Assembly: GCA_947095535.1 (NCBI GenBank)
Contig: OX352772.1
Span: forward strand, 230,936,527-231,000,526
Source: Poecilobothrus nobilitatus
Taxonomy: Eukaryota > Arthropoda > Insecta > Diptera > Dolichopodidae
Reading direction: 5' to 3'
DNA: 64,000 nucleotides
The position numbers and the translations under genes are program-made. Below are positions 44,351 to 56,589 of this stretch, piece after piece (the stretch's first letter is position 1; each line of letters begins with the position of its first letter). The notes under the pieces were generated by a model. That model was not told the origin of the DNA and made no database searches. It saw only the letters and a program-made list of their open reading frames with translations.

Positions 44351-46130
44351 TTTGAGAGGAAAAAGAGAAAAATTCACAAAAATTACTTCAAATAAGAGAA
44401 GGGAAAAAAAAAAATTCAATTTGAAGACAAATGATATTCAAAAACAAATCTATCAAAGGGAAAAAAGTGCCAAATGTAAAAAATTTTTTCTTTTTTTTGA
44501 AAAAATACAACTTGCTTATTCTTCACAGAGATGTAAAAAATTTACCTTTCAGAATTTATTTTTAAATTGATTGTAATAAATACTTTATTTTGGTTTTTTT
44601 CTTTTTAATTTAATTTATTTTCTTACCTTTATTAATGAATCAAAAATAATTATAATAATTTTTTTTTATCAAAATTCTGCAATAACTTGAGAGTTTCTTA
44701 TTCTAATCTTAATTTTTATATACTTTTTATAAATATAATTTAATTTAATTACGAATAATTTATATATTTAATTTAATAATTTATAATTTTTTAATTATAA
44801 TTATAAAATTTTAATTATATTATAATTATAATTAATATTATAATTATAAAATTAAAAAATATAATATATTTTTTAATTTTAATTATAAAAAATTTAATAA
44901 TTTTTATTTATAATTAATGAAAACTGATTTTTCCTTTTGAATTTTTATATTTTTTATATAAAAAAAAAATTTATATATTTTTTCTTTTAATTAATATTGT
45001 TAATTGTTAGTTATTTAGTAATATTTGAAAAATTAATAATTATCAGTGAAAAGATAGAGATTTTCAAATTCTAAATTTTATTTTTATAGCGCTTTTTCAT
45101 TTTTTTTTTATGATTAAGGCAAAATTTTTTTTTTATAATAAAATTCGAGGTAATATAATTTATTTTTGATTTTAAAATAATGTTTTTAAAATAATGTTTT
45201 AATGCTTGTTTTTCGTTTTCTTCCTTTTATCTTATTAAAAACGAAAAATGGAAAAATTTTTTTTTTTTTTTTTTATATTATTAAATCTACCCTTAGTATT
45301 AATTTAAAGTAAATTACAAAAATAAAATTACAAATTTATTTTTTAAAAAATTTTTTAATATTATAAAATTTATTTTATAAAATATTAAATATGATTTTTA
45401 TTTCTAATTATTATTATTATTTTTATTTAAAAAAAATTTTATTATTATAATATATTTATAAATTTTATTATTTTATTAATTTAACAATATATTATTATAA
45501 ATTTTTTTATTTTATTAATTTAACAAGACAAAATTGTATTTTATAAATTTTTTAGAGAATTCTTTAATACTGTTAGTTGTTAGCTAGTTTGTAAGTTTTA
45601 AAAAGTTATTAATTAATTAAGTGTTAGAAAGATTTAACTAAATATATTCAAAATCTACATTTGTTGCAACAAAAAAAATTTTTTTATTTATTTATTTATT
45701 TATTCTTTTTTTCTTTAATATTTTTATTTTTGGCCACAATTCAATTATATGTATTTAGAAAATTTTAATTAATTATTTTCATTTTTCGTCGATATTGGAT
45801 TTTTCTTTTCTCCATACAGATGTGGATATATTTATGGAAAAAATAAAAAATTTATTTATTTTGGGCAGTTTTTTCTTTGAAAATTTTTATTCTCTTTATT
45901 TTTATTCCTAATTTTTTATTGATTAATACATTTTTATTCTCTGTCTTAATTTTTTTATTAGATTGATATAATGAGTAGTAAAATCTTCGGTATCTGAATC
46001 GACTTTTAACATGACAGAGGAAGGATTTATTCTTTTTATAAAACTTTTTTTTTATTTTTTTTTTTATTTTTACAGAAAAATAGAGATAATACAAAAAAAT
46101 AATAATAAAAATAAATGTCTTTACTTACAA
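44351..46130 (-). other. AT-rich spacer in place of gag-pol, copy 1
   Basis: About 1.8 kb of extreme A/T sequence with homopolymer runs and no gag, protease, RT or integrase motif. A pyrimidine tract ending in AG (minus, about 44386) just before env could be the splice acceptor used for env mRNA. Confidence 0.6.
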
Positions 46131-46802
46131 TATTACACAAAAGCCCAGCATTTTTCTGGGTGTTGTTGAAACCGTCTATGGCCAATGAGGCAATAAAATA
46201 GGCGGCTGCTTACGAATTTTCCGTAAAAATTAATAATTCTACAATACGTAAGCTCCTTTTTGTCTCAATTTGTACTACTCGGGGGCCCCGTTTCCTATTT
46301 CCTTTTAAGCCAATTACCTCACTAGTTCCACACAGTGACACGAATCGTGTTTTCTGTGAGTCCAAGTACGTGCGCTTTTTCTTCTCAGCTGGAACTGGAT
46401 TTCTGTCGTTCTTTTTGAATTTTTCACTATTTAACAAATGTTTTTATTATATTTTTCTATTAATATTACCGTGCCTAGAGCAGCCTCACCCTAGGTATCG
46501 ACGAAATAGGCTTAATCACGGTAAATTCTTTTTTTATAGTAAAAAGTTTATATTTAAATAATTAGATTTAGCTTATAATAATTAGTTACTGATTTAGTTT
46601 GTTTCTTTCTTTTTATAGTATTAATTTAAATTTAATGTTATTAATTAAAATGCAAAAATTTTTGTAAATTTTTTTTTACTTTTAAAATAGTTAATTACAT
46701 TTATACACGTACTTGTAACACTACACTTTCCATGGCACTTTCGGGTTTCTGTCCCTGGACCCTCGGATAAACCCTTCGGTAAATTCTTGGGTCAATCCTT
46801 GG
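46131..46802 (-). other. Errantivirus 5' leader, copy 1
   Basis: Richer in GC than its surroundings. It holds a CCCAG-loop-CTGGG hairpin (46142-46160) and an open frame without ATG (46210-46437, probably not coding). It also has a CGTAAGC word (46208-46214 on plus as GCTTACG) that could be a 5' splice site. Perhaps it is the packaging and leader region. Confidence 0.5.
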
Positions 46803-46820
46803 GTCCCTGCTCGGGCGCCA
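46803..46820 (-). promoter_or_regulatory. tRNA-Lys-type primer binding site, copy 1
   Basis: TGGCGCCCGAGCAGGGAC on minus, overlapping the last LTR base. It fits the 3' end of a tRNA-Lys with one mismatch relative to copy 3 (GAG for GAA). Confidence 0.8.
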
Positions 46821-47563
46821 GTTAAACGATTTTACCGTTTTATTTAAAATAAAAAAATAATAATTTTTTTTTCTTTTAAAAATAAAAAAATAAGTTTTCT
46901 TTTATATTAATTTAACTTTATTCTTCTACTTCTAAATTTAGAATACTACAAATTCTTATAATATTACCAATATTTATACTTCACAAATTAGTTCAAGAAT
47001 TCAAAATTAATTTCATTTCCTTATCTTACAAAGTCATAACTTAATTTCGAAATATGTTTTTCTAGTTAATAAGTTTACATTAAGATTTTATATTTCCCTA
47101 TTTCGAAATCTTAAAACAAAGAAAATGAAATTATTACAAACAAATGTTTATTTTACAAAAATCAATAATTTAAAATAATTCAATTTAGTACAAATTATTA
47201 CAAAGAAAAGTAATTACAGAGAAATGCTTATTTTCATAAAAATCAATATAAAATAATTTATTACAAGAAATGCTTATTTTTTTAAAAATTACTATTTGTA
47301 GTATTTTAACGGTTAAAATTTTAAGTTCATAATAACAATATTGATATTGAACCGTAATAAAAATTATGTCATAAATTATAAAATTACTAATTATATGCTT
47401 ACTAAGGGAAATACATTTAATAAAATTATTTACATTATTTTTTCAATGAGCAACATCATAACATTTGTATTGTAAACATTGTTGAGAAACATTGGTGAAA
47501 TAAATTAGTTGACAACATTTTGTTGAAGTAAATTAGTTACTAAAATTATAAACATCGTTAACT
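46820..47563 (-). repeat. Errantivirus LTR 2 (744 bp)
   Basis: Serves as 5' LTR of copy 1 and 3' LTR of copy 2. It is nearly identical to LTR 3. Confidence 0.9.
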
Positions 47564-47574
47564 CTTCCCCTCTT
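47564..47574 (-). promoter_or_regulatory. Polypurine tract, copy 2
   Basis: AAGAGGGGAAG on minus, next to LTR 2, overlapping the env stop. Confidence 0.8.
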
Positions 47575-48779
47575 AAATTCGGATGTCCTCATCCGATTTC
47601 TCCATTGGTTTCAGATGAAATACAATAGTAGATTGATTTTGGTCGTTATTGATTTTATTCTCTGGTTCTTGTCTTCCTTCATTAATAACTAATTTACTGC
47701 TTCGTTTAGTTAAAATTATTGCAAATAATAGTAGTATTATTATAATAATTGTAGTAAAACTGTAGTTAATATATTGAACTTGCTGTCTGTCATCATCGAT
47801 TATTTGAATTGCTTTAGTATTATTAATGTTGATTTCTTTTAGTAGTTCCAATGATAAATGTTCATGCAGTTTATCGATACTTGAATTTGTCTGCAAAATA
47901 GCTGGTAATGGTTTAACTTCGATAACTTTTTCTGATCTAAATGTTTGTTCATCAACTTCAATTGTAGATTAATGAAATATTATCAGGAATGTCCCATTAA
48001 TATTTTGTTTGTTGCCATCAATTGTAATTACTCCCTTATATTGATTGAGTAATAAGGTACCTGTTGTTATTTCCTCAACTGCCGGAATGTGTTGATTGTT
48101 AGTAACATTGCACATTGAATTTTCCCCTTTCATTAAATTAATTATACAATTTGTATTTATTAAATCTACAATATTATTCTTATTACATATAGTTATTGAA
48201 TTAACAATTTTACATTCATTTAATATTCCATAAATTTTTTCTTGATTCATTAAAATTTTATTAAAATTAATTTGTGTTACAATTTTATTTTTTTTTACAG
48301 CTTTAATTAAAATTACATTAAAATTTGCAGATTTAGTTATAAGTATTTCAACAATATAGAATAAGCAAGAGCCGTTTGAGATAATTTTAATATTAGAAAA
48401 ATTTAATGCTTCCGCTGATGTAGAATATTGCATATTCTCTTTATCTAATAAATCAGTAACAGATTTAATTTCAAATTTAGAGAGTAAAAGTGAATTTATT
48501 ATACCAACTTTTGCCCAGTGAACAGAATATTTAATATTTATAACCTCTTCTTTAATTAATTTTAATTTATATTGAATCTGAAGAATCGATTCATTATCAA
48601 TAATGCTTTTATTTTTCAAATTTTTTTTTAATTTTATTAGTAATGTTAGTTATTTCGTTTATTCTATCAGTATGAATTTTATTTATAATTATTTGTTCAT
48701 TATTATTTTCCAACAACCCGTTTATTTTCTTCTTAATCATGACGAAGTCAGAATGATCTGGGGTTGGTTGTTGCAACAT
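47573..48779 (-). pseudogene. env: Errantivirus env-like ORF, copy 2 (frameshift plus nonsense)
   Basis: Same A-run frameshift near 48615 as copy 1. A single base change (AGAGTAATG to AGATTAATG at 47967-47975 on plus) also turns a tyrosine codon into TAA about two thirds along the protein. The transmembrane segment is therefore separated from the ectodomain (47896-47573). Confidence 0.65.
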
Positions 48780-50619
48780 TTTGAGAGGAAAAAGAGAAAA
48801 ATTCACAAAAATTACTTCAAATAAGAGAAGGGAAAAAAAAAAATTCAATTTGAAGACAAATGATATTCAAAAACAAATCTATCAAAGGGAAAAAAGTGCC
48901 AAATGTAAAAAATTTTTTCTTTTTTTTGAAAAAATACAACTTGCTTATTCTTCACAGAGATGTAAAAAATTTACCTTTCAGAATTTATTTTTAAATTGAT
49001 TGTAATAAATACTTTATTTTGGTTTTTTTCTTTTTAATTTAATTTATTTTCTTACCTTTATTAATGAATCAAAAATAATTATAATAATTTTTTTTTATCA
49101 AAATTCTGCAATAACTTGAGAGTTTCTTATTCTAATCTTAATTTTTATATACTTTTTATAAATATAATTTAATTTAATTACGAATAATTTATATATTTAA
49201 TTTAATAATTTATAATTTTTTAATTATAATTATAAAATTTTAATTATATTATAATTATAATTAATATTATAATTATAAAATTAAAAAATATAATATATTT
49301 TTTAATTTTAATTATAAAAAATTTAATAATTTTTATTTATAATTAATGAAAACTGATTTTTCCTTTTGAATTTTTATATTTTTTATATAAAAAAAAAATT
49401 TATATATTTTTTCTTTTAATTAATATTGTTAATTGTTAGTTATTTAGTAATATTTGAAAAATTAATAATTATCAGTGAAAAGATAGAGATTTTCAAATTC
49501 TAAATTTTATTTTTATAGCGCTTTTTCATTTTTTTTTTATGATTAAGGCAAAATTTTTTTTTTATAATAAAATTCGAGGTAATATAATTTATTTTTGATT
49601 TTAAAATAATGTTTTTAAAATAATGTTTTAATGCTTGTTTTTCGTTTTCTTCCTTTTATCTTATTAAAAACGAAAAATGGAAAAATTTTTTTTTTTTTTT
49701 TTTATATTATTAAATCTACCCTTAATATTAATTTAAAGTAAATTACAAAAATAAAATTACAAATTTATTTTTTAAAAAATTTTTTAATATTATAAAATTT
49801 ATTTTATAAAATATTAAATATGATTTTTATTTCTAATTATTATTATTATTTTTATTTAAAAAAAATTTTATTATTATAATATATTTATAAATTTTATTAT
49901 TTTATTAATTTAACAAGATATTATTATAAATTTTTTTATTTTATTAATTTAACAAGACAAAATTGTATTTTATAAATTTTTTAGAGAATTCTTTAATACT
50001 GTTAGTTGTTAGCTAGTTTGTAAGTTTTAAAAAGTTATTAATTAATTAAGTGTTAGAAAGATTTAACTAAATATATTCAAAATCTACATTTGCTGCAACA
50101 AAAAAAATTTTTTTATTTATTTATTTATTTATTCTTTTTTTTCTTTAATATTTTTATTTTTGGCCACAATTCAATTATATGTATTTAGAAAATTTTAATT
50201 AATTATTTTCATTTTTTGTCGATATTGGATTTTTCTTTTCTCCATACAGATGTGGATACTTATTTACGAAAAATCCAATAAGTCTTTCTTTATTTTATTT
50301 TTAATAAATTTTCTTTATATTTATGGAAAAAATAAAAAATTTATTTATTTTGGGCAGTTTTTTCTTTGAAAATTTTTATTCTCTTTATTTTTATTCCTAA
50401 TTTTTTATTGATTAATACATTTTTATTCTCTGTCTTAATTTTTTTATTAGATTGATATAATGAGTAGTAAAATCTTCGGTATCTGAATCGACTTTTAACA
50501 TGACAGAGGAAGGATTTATTCTTTTTATAAAACTTTTTTTTTATTTTTTTTTTTATTTTTACAGAAAAATAGAGATAATACAAAAAAATAATAATAAAAA
50601 TAAATGTCTTTACTTACAA
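48780..50619 (-). other. AT-rich spacer in place of gag-pol, copy 2
   Basis: Like copy 1 but with an additional ~57 bp (about 50257-50318, CTTATTTACGAAAAATCC...) not found in copy 1. No coding features. Confidence 0.6.
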
Positions 50620-51291
50620 TATTACACAAAAGCCCAGCATTTTTCTGGGTGTTGTTGAAACCGTCTATGGCCAATGAGGCAATAAAATAGGCGGCTGCTT
50701 ACGAATTTTCCGTAAAAATTAATAATTCTACAATACGTAAGCTCCTTTTTGTCTCAATTTGTACTACTCGGGGGCCCCGTTTCCTATTTCCTTTTAAGCC
50801 AATTACCTCACTAGTTCCACACAGTGACACGAATCGTGTTTTCTGTGAGTCCAAGTACGTGCGCTTTTTCTTCTCAGCTGGAACTGGATTTCTGTCGTTC
50901 TTTTTGAATTTTTCACTATTTAACAAATGTTTTTATTATATTTTTCTATTAATATTACCGTGCCTAGAGCAGCCTCACCCTAGGTATCGACGAAATAGGC
51001 TTAATCACGGTAAATTCTTTTTTTATAGTAAAAAGTTTATATTTAAATAATTAGATTTAGCTTATAATAATTAGTTACTGATTTAGTTTGTTTCTTTCTT
51101 TTTATAGTATTAATTTAAATTTAATGTTATTAATTAAAATGCAAAAATTTTTGTAAATTTTTTTTTACTTTTAAAATAGTTAATTACATTTATACACGTA
51201 CTTGTAACACTACACTTTCCATGGCACTTTCGGGTTTCTGTCCCTGGACCCTCGGATAAACCCTTCGGTAAATTCTTGGGTCAATCCTTGG
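50620..51291 (-). other. Errantivirus 5' leader, copy 2
   Basis: Same as 46131-46802; GCTTAC splice-donor candidate at 50697-50702. Confidence 0.5.
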
Positions 51292-51309
51292 GTCCCTGCT
51301 CGGGCGCCA
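51292..51309 (-). promoter_or_regulatory. tRNA-Lys-type primer binding site, copy 2
   Basis: Same as copy 1 (GAG variant). Confidence 0.8.
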
Positions 51310-52052
51310 GTTAAACGATTTTACCGTTTTATTTAAAATAAAAAAATAATAATTTTTTTTTCTTTTAAAAATAAAAAAATAAGTTTTCTTTTATATTAAT
51401 TTAACTTTATTCTTCTACTTCTAAATTTAGAATACTACAAATTCTTATAATATTACCAATATTTATACTTCACAAATTAGTTCAAGAATTCAAAATTAAT
51501 TTCATTTCCTTATCTTACAAAGTCATAACTTAATTTCGAAATATGTTTTTCTAGTTAATAAGTTTACATTAAGATTTTATATTTCCCTATTTCGAAATCT
51601 TAAAACAAAGAAAATGAAATTATTACAAACAAATGTTTATTTTACAAAAATCAATAATTTAAAATAATTCAATTTAGTACAAATTATTACAAAGAAAAGT
51701 AATTACAGAGAAATGCTTATTTTCATAAAAATCAATATAAAATAATTTATTACAAGAAATGCTTATTTTTTTAAAAATTACTATTTGTAGTATTTTAACG
51801 GTTAAAATTTTAAGTTCATAATAACAATATTGATATTGAACCGTAATAAAAATTATGTCATAAATTATAAAATTACTAATTATATGCTTACTAAGGGAAA
51901 TACATTTAATAAAATTATTTACATTATTTTTTCAATGAGCAACATCATAACATTTGTATTGTAAACATTGTTGAGAAACATTGGTGAAATAAATTAGTTG
52001 ACAACATTTTGTTGAAGTAAATTAGTTACTAAAATTATAAACATCGTTAACT
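51309..52052 (-). repeat. Errantivirus LTR 3 (744 bp)
   Basis: 5' LTR of copy 2 and 3' LTR of copy 3. Confidence 0.9.
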
Positions 52053-52063
52053 CTTCCCCTCTT
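52053..52063 (-). promoter_or_regulatory. Polypurine tract, copy 3
   Basis: AAGAGGGGAAG on minus, next to LTR 3, overlapping the env stop. Confidence 0.8.
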
Positions 52064-53268
52064 AAATTCGGATGTCCTCATCCGATTTCTCCATTGGTTT
52101 CAGATGAAATACAATAGTAGATTGATTTTGGTCGTTATTGATTTTATTCTCTGGTTCTTGTCTTCCTTCATTAATAACTAATTTACTGCTTCGTTTAGTT
52201 AAAATTATTGCAAATAATAGTAGTATTATTATAATAATTGTAGTAAAACTGTAGTTAATATATTGAACTTGCTGTCTGTCATCATCGATTATTTGAATTG
52301 CTTTAGTATTATTAATGTTGATTTCTTTTAGTAGTTCCAATGATAAATGTTCATGCAGTTTATCGATACTTGAATTTGTCTGCAAAATAGCTGGTAATGG
52401 TTTAACTTCGATAACTTTTTCTGATCTAAATGTTTGTTCATCAACTTCAATTGTAGAGTAATGAAATATTATCAGGAATGTCCCATTAATATTTTGTTTG
52501 TTGCCATCAATTGTAATTACTCCCTTATATTGATTGAGTAATAAGGTACCTGTTGTTATTTCCTCAACTGCCGGAATGTGTTGATTGTTAGTAACATTGC
52601 ACATTGAATTTTCCCCTTTCATTAAATTAATTATACAATTTGTATTTATTAAATCTACAATATTATTCTTATTACATATAGTTATTGAATTAACAATTTT
52701 ACATTCATTTAATATTCCATAAATTTTTTCTTGATTCATTAAAATTTTATTAAAATTAATTTGTGTTACAATTTTATTTTTTTTTACAGCTTTAATTAAA
52801 ATTACATTAAAATTTGCAGATTTAGTTATAAGTATTTCAACAATATAGAATAAGCAAGAGCCGTTTGAGATAATTTTAATATTAGAAAAATTTAATGCTT
52901 CCGCTGATGTAGAATATTGCATATTCTCTTTATCTAATAAATCAGTAACAGATTTAATTTCAAATTTAGAGAGTAAAAGTGAATTTATTATACCAACTTT
53001 TGCCCAGTGAACAGAATATTTAATATTTATAACCTCTTCTTTAATTAATTTTAATTTATATTGAATCTGAAGAATCGATTCATTATCAATAATGCTTTTA
53101 TTTTTCAAATTTTTTTTTAATTTTATTAGTAATGTTAGTTATTTCGTTTATTCTATCAGTATGAATTTTATTTATAATTATTTGTTCATTATTATTTTCC
53201 AACAACCCGTTTATTTTCTTCTTAATCATGACGAAGTCAGAATGATCTGGGGTTGGTTGTTGCAACAT
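52062..53268 (-). pseudogene. env: Errantivirus env-like ORF, copy 3 (one frameshift)
   Basis: Like copy 1: a 348-codon open part (53108-52062) and the same A-run shift upstream. It differs from copy 1 at two residues (SEKVIEV for SEEVIEV, RSSKLV for RSSILV), both shared with copy 2. Confidence 0.65.
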
Positions 53269-54921
53269 TTTGAGAGGAAAAAGAGAAAAATTCACAAAAA
53301 TTACTTCAAATGAGAGAAGGGAAAAAAAAAAATTCAATTTGAAGACAAATGATATTCAAAAACAAATCTATCAAAGGGAAAAAAGTGCCAAATGTAAAAA
53401 ATTTTTTCTTTTTTTTGAAAAAATACAACTTGCTTATTCTTCACAGAGATGTAAAAAATTTACCTTTCAGAATTTATTTTTAAATTGATTGTAATAAATA
53501 CTTTATTTTGGTTTTTTTCTTTTTAATTTAATTTATTTTCTTACCTTTATTAATGAATCAAAAATAATTATAATAATTTTTTTTTATCAAAATTCTGCAA
53601 TAACTTGAGAGTTTCTTATTCTAATCTTAATTTTTATATACTTTTTATAAATATAATTTAATTTAATTACGAATAATTTATATATTTAATTTAATAATTT
53701 ATAATTTTTTAATTATAATTATAAAATTTTAATTATATTATAATTATAATTAATATTATAATTATAAAATTAAAAAATATAATATATTTTTTAATTTTAA
53801 TTATAAAAAATTTAATAATTTTTATTTATAATTAATGAAAACTGATTTTTCCTTTTGAATTTTTATATTTTTTATATAAAAAAAAAATTTATATATTTTT
53901 TCTTTTAATTAATATTGTTAATTGTTAGTTATTTAGTAATATTTGAAAAATTAATAATTATCAGTGAAAAGATAGAGATTTTCAAATTCTAAATTTTATT
54001 TTTATAGCGCTTTTTCATTTTTTTTTTATGATTAAGGCAAAATTTTTTTTTTATAATAAAATTCGAGGTAATATAATTTATTTTTGATTTTAAAATAATG
54101 TTTTTAAAATAATGTTTTAATGCTTGTTTTTCGTTTTCTTCCTTTTATCTTATTAAAAACGAAAAATGGAAAAATTTTTTTTTTTTTTTTTTATATTATT
54201 AAATCTACCCTTAGTATTAATTTAAAGTAAATTACAAAAATAAAATTACAAATTTATTTTTTAAAAAATTTTTTAATATTATAAAATTTATTTTATAAAA
54301 TATTAAATATGATTTTTATTTCTAATTATTATTATTATTTTTATTTAAAAAAAATTTTATTATTATAATATATTTATAAATTTTATTATTATTATAAATT
54401 TTTTTATTTTATTAATTTAACAAGACAAAATTGTATTTTATAAATTTTTTAGAGAATTCTTTAATACTGTTAGTTGTTAGCTAGTTTGTAAGTTTTAAAA
54501 AGTTATTAATTAATTAAGTGTTAGAAAGATTTAACTAAATATATTCAAAATCTACATTTGTTGCAACAAAAAAAATTTTTTTATTTATTTATTCTTTTTT
54601 TTCTTTAATATTTTTATTTTTGGCCACAATTCAATTATATGTATTTAGAAAATTTTAATTAATTATTTTCATTTTTTGTCGATATTGGATTTTTCTTTTC
54701 TCCATACAGATGTGGATACTTATTTACGAAAAATCCAATAAGTCTTTCTTTATTTTATTTTTAATAAATTTCCTTTATATTTATGGAAAAAATAAAAAAT
54801 TTATTTATTTTGTTTTGTTTTATTTTTTATAAAACTTTTTTTTTATTTTTTTTTTTATTTTTACAGAAAAATAGAGATAATACAAAAAAATAATAATAAA
54901 AATAAATGTCTTTACTTACAA
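53269..54921 (-). other. AT-rich spacer in place of gag-pol, copy 3
   Basis: Carries the ~57-bp insert of copy 2 but lacks about 170 bp near 54800-54830 and a ~26-bp repeat near 54385. No coding features. Confidence 0.6.
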
Positions 54922-55593
54922 TATTACACAAAAGCCCAGCATTTTTCTGGGTGTTGTTGAAACCGTCTATGGCCAATGAGGCAATAAAATAGGCGGCTGC
55001 TTACGAATTTTCCGTAAAAATTAATAATTCTACAATACGTAAGCTCCTTTTTGTCTCAATTTGTACTACTCGGGGGCCCCGTTTCCTATTTCCTTTTAAG
55101 CCAATTACCTCACTAGTTCCACACAGTGACACGAATCGTGTTTTCTGTGAGTCCAAGTACGTGCGCTTTTTCTTCTCAGCTGGAACTGGATTTCTGTCGT
55201 TCTTTTTGAATTTTTCACTATTTAACAAATGTTTTTATTATATTTTTCTATTAATATTACCGTGCCTAGAGCAGCCTCACCCTAGGTATCGACGAAATAG
55301 GCTTAATCACGGTAAATTCTTTTTTTATAGTAAAAAGTTTATATTTAAATAATTAGATTTAGCTTATAATAATTAGTTACTGATTTAGTTTGTTTCTTCC
55401 TTTTTATAGTATTAATTTAAATTTAATGTTATTAATTAAAATGCAAAAATTTTTGTAAATTTTTTTTTACTTTTAAAATAGTTAATTACATTTATACACG
55501 TACTTGTAACACTACACTTTCCATGGCACTTTCGGGTTTCTGTCCCTGGACCCTCGGATAAACCCTTCGGTAAATTCTTGGGTCAATCCTTGG
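54922..55593 (-). other. Errantivirus 5' leader, copy 3
   Basis: Same as 46131-46802; splice-donor candidate GCTTAC at 54999-55004. Confidence 0.5.
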
Positions 55594-55611
55594 GTCCCTG
55601 TTCGGGCGCCA
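55594..55611 (-). promoter_or_regulatory. tRNA-Lys-type primer binding site, copy 3
   Basis: TGGCGCCCGAACAGGGAC on minus: the full 18-base complement expected for a tRNA-Lys 3' end. This makes the rightmost copy the best preserved. Confidence 0.85.
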
Positions 55612-56354
55612 GTTAAACGACTTTACCGTTTTATTTAAAATAAAAAAATAATAATTTTTTTTTCTTTTAAAAATAAAAAAATAAGTTTTCTTTTATATTA
55701 ATTTAACTTTATTCTTCTACTTCTAAATTTAGAATACTACAAATTCTTATAATATTACCAATATTTATACTTCACAAATTAGTTCAAGAATTCAAAATTA
55801 ATTTCATTTCCTTATCTTACAAAGTCATAACTTAATTTCGAAATATGTTTTTCTAGTTAATAAGTTTACATTAAGATTTTATATTTCCCTATTTCGAAAT
55901 CTTAAAACAAAGAAAATGAAATTATTACAAACAAATGTTCATTTTACAAAAATCAATAATTTAAAATAATTCAATTTAGTACAAATTATTACAAAGAAAA
56001 GTAATTACAGAGAAATGCTTATTTTCATAAAAATCAATATAAAATAATTTATTACAAGAAATGCTTATTTTTTTAAAAATTACTATTTGTAGTATTTTAA
56101 CGGTTAAAATTTTAAGTTCATAATAACAATATTGATATTGAACCGTAATAAAAATTATGTCATAAATTATAAAATTACTAATTATATGCTTACTAAGGGA
56201 AATACATTTAATAAAATTATTTACATTATTTTTTCAATGAGCAACATCATAACATTTGTATTGTAAACATTGTTGAGAAACATTGGTGAAATAAATTAGT
56301 TGACAACATTTTGTTGAAGTAAATTAGTTACTAAAATTATAAACATCGTTAACT
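55611..56354 (-). repeat. Errantivirus LTR 4 (744 bp), outermost 5' LTR
   Basis: Right end AGTTAACGATG (minus) at 56354, followed on plus by TATA, the matching target-site duplication. Confidence 0.9.
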
Positions 56355-56446
56355 TATATACATATCCATATCTAACTCGCTTTCTTTTGGTGGTTACAAA
56401 CACCATACCAAAGTTAATATACCCTATACTTTAGGTGTAGGGTATA
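56355..56446. repeat. Right end of the TIR repeat split by the errantivirus
   Basis: After TATA the sequence continues with TTTTGGTGGTTACAAACACC and ends TATACCCTATACTTTAGGTGTAGGGTATA. AGGTGTAGGGTA is the reverse complement of TACCCTACACCT at 41109-41120, so the two are the ends of one inserted-into repeat. Confidence 0.75.
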
Positions 56447-56589
56447 AAAATGTAATTGTTTTATAATATTCTAATAATATGTTGGAGTTAAGTGTTATTA
56501 ACTCTAGTGAACTTATGAAAAATTTTGAATTGATTTAATATTTTGTGTTTTAAAATTTTTTATTTTAAATGTTTCCTAAGACGAAATTG
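56447..56589. other. AT-rich stretch, no feature seen
   Basis: No ORF or repeat recognised. Confidence 0.4.

Larger units (their letters stand above)
42384..56358 (-). mobile_element. Errantivirus-type env-only element, four-LTR concatemer
   Basis: Four LTRs (42388, 46820, 51309, 55611) separate three internal regions of 3.55-3.75 kb. The outermost bases on both sides are TATA (42384-42387 and 56355-56358), a 4-bp target-site duplication as in several errantiviruses. On the minus strand each LTR starts AGTTAACGATG and ends CGTTTAACT, the AGTTA...TAACT form of errantiviruses. Each internal region has a tRNA-Lys-type primer site, an AT-rich spacer, an env-like gene and a polypurine tract. No gag or pol is present. 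Confidence 0.85.

Noticed and set aside
46210..46437. 75-residue basic ORF in the errantivirus leader as a gag start
   Set aside because: It has no ATG, no gag motif, and is kept only because the three copies are recent duplicates.
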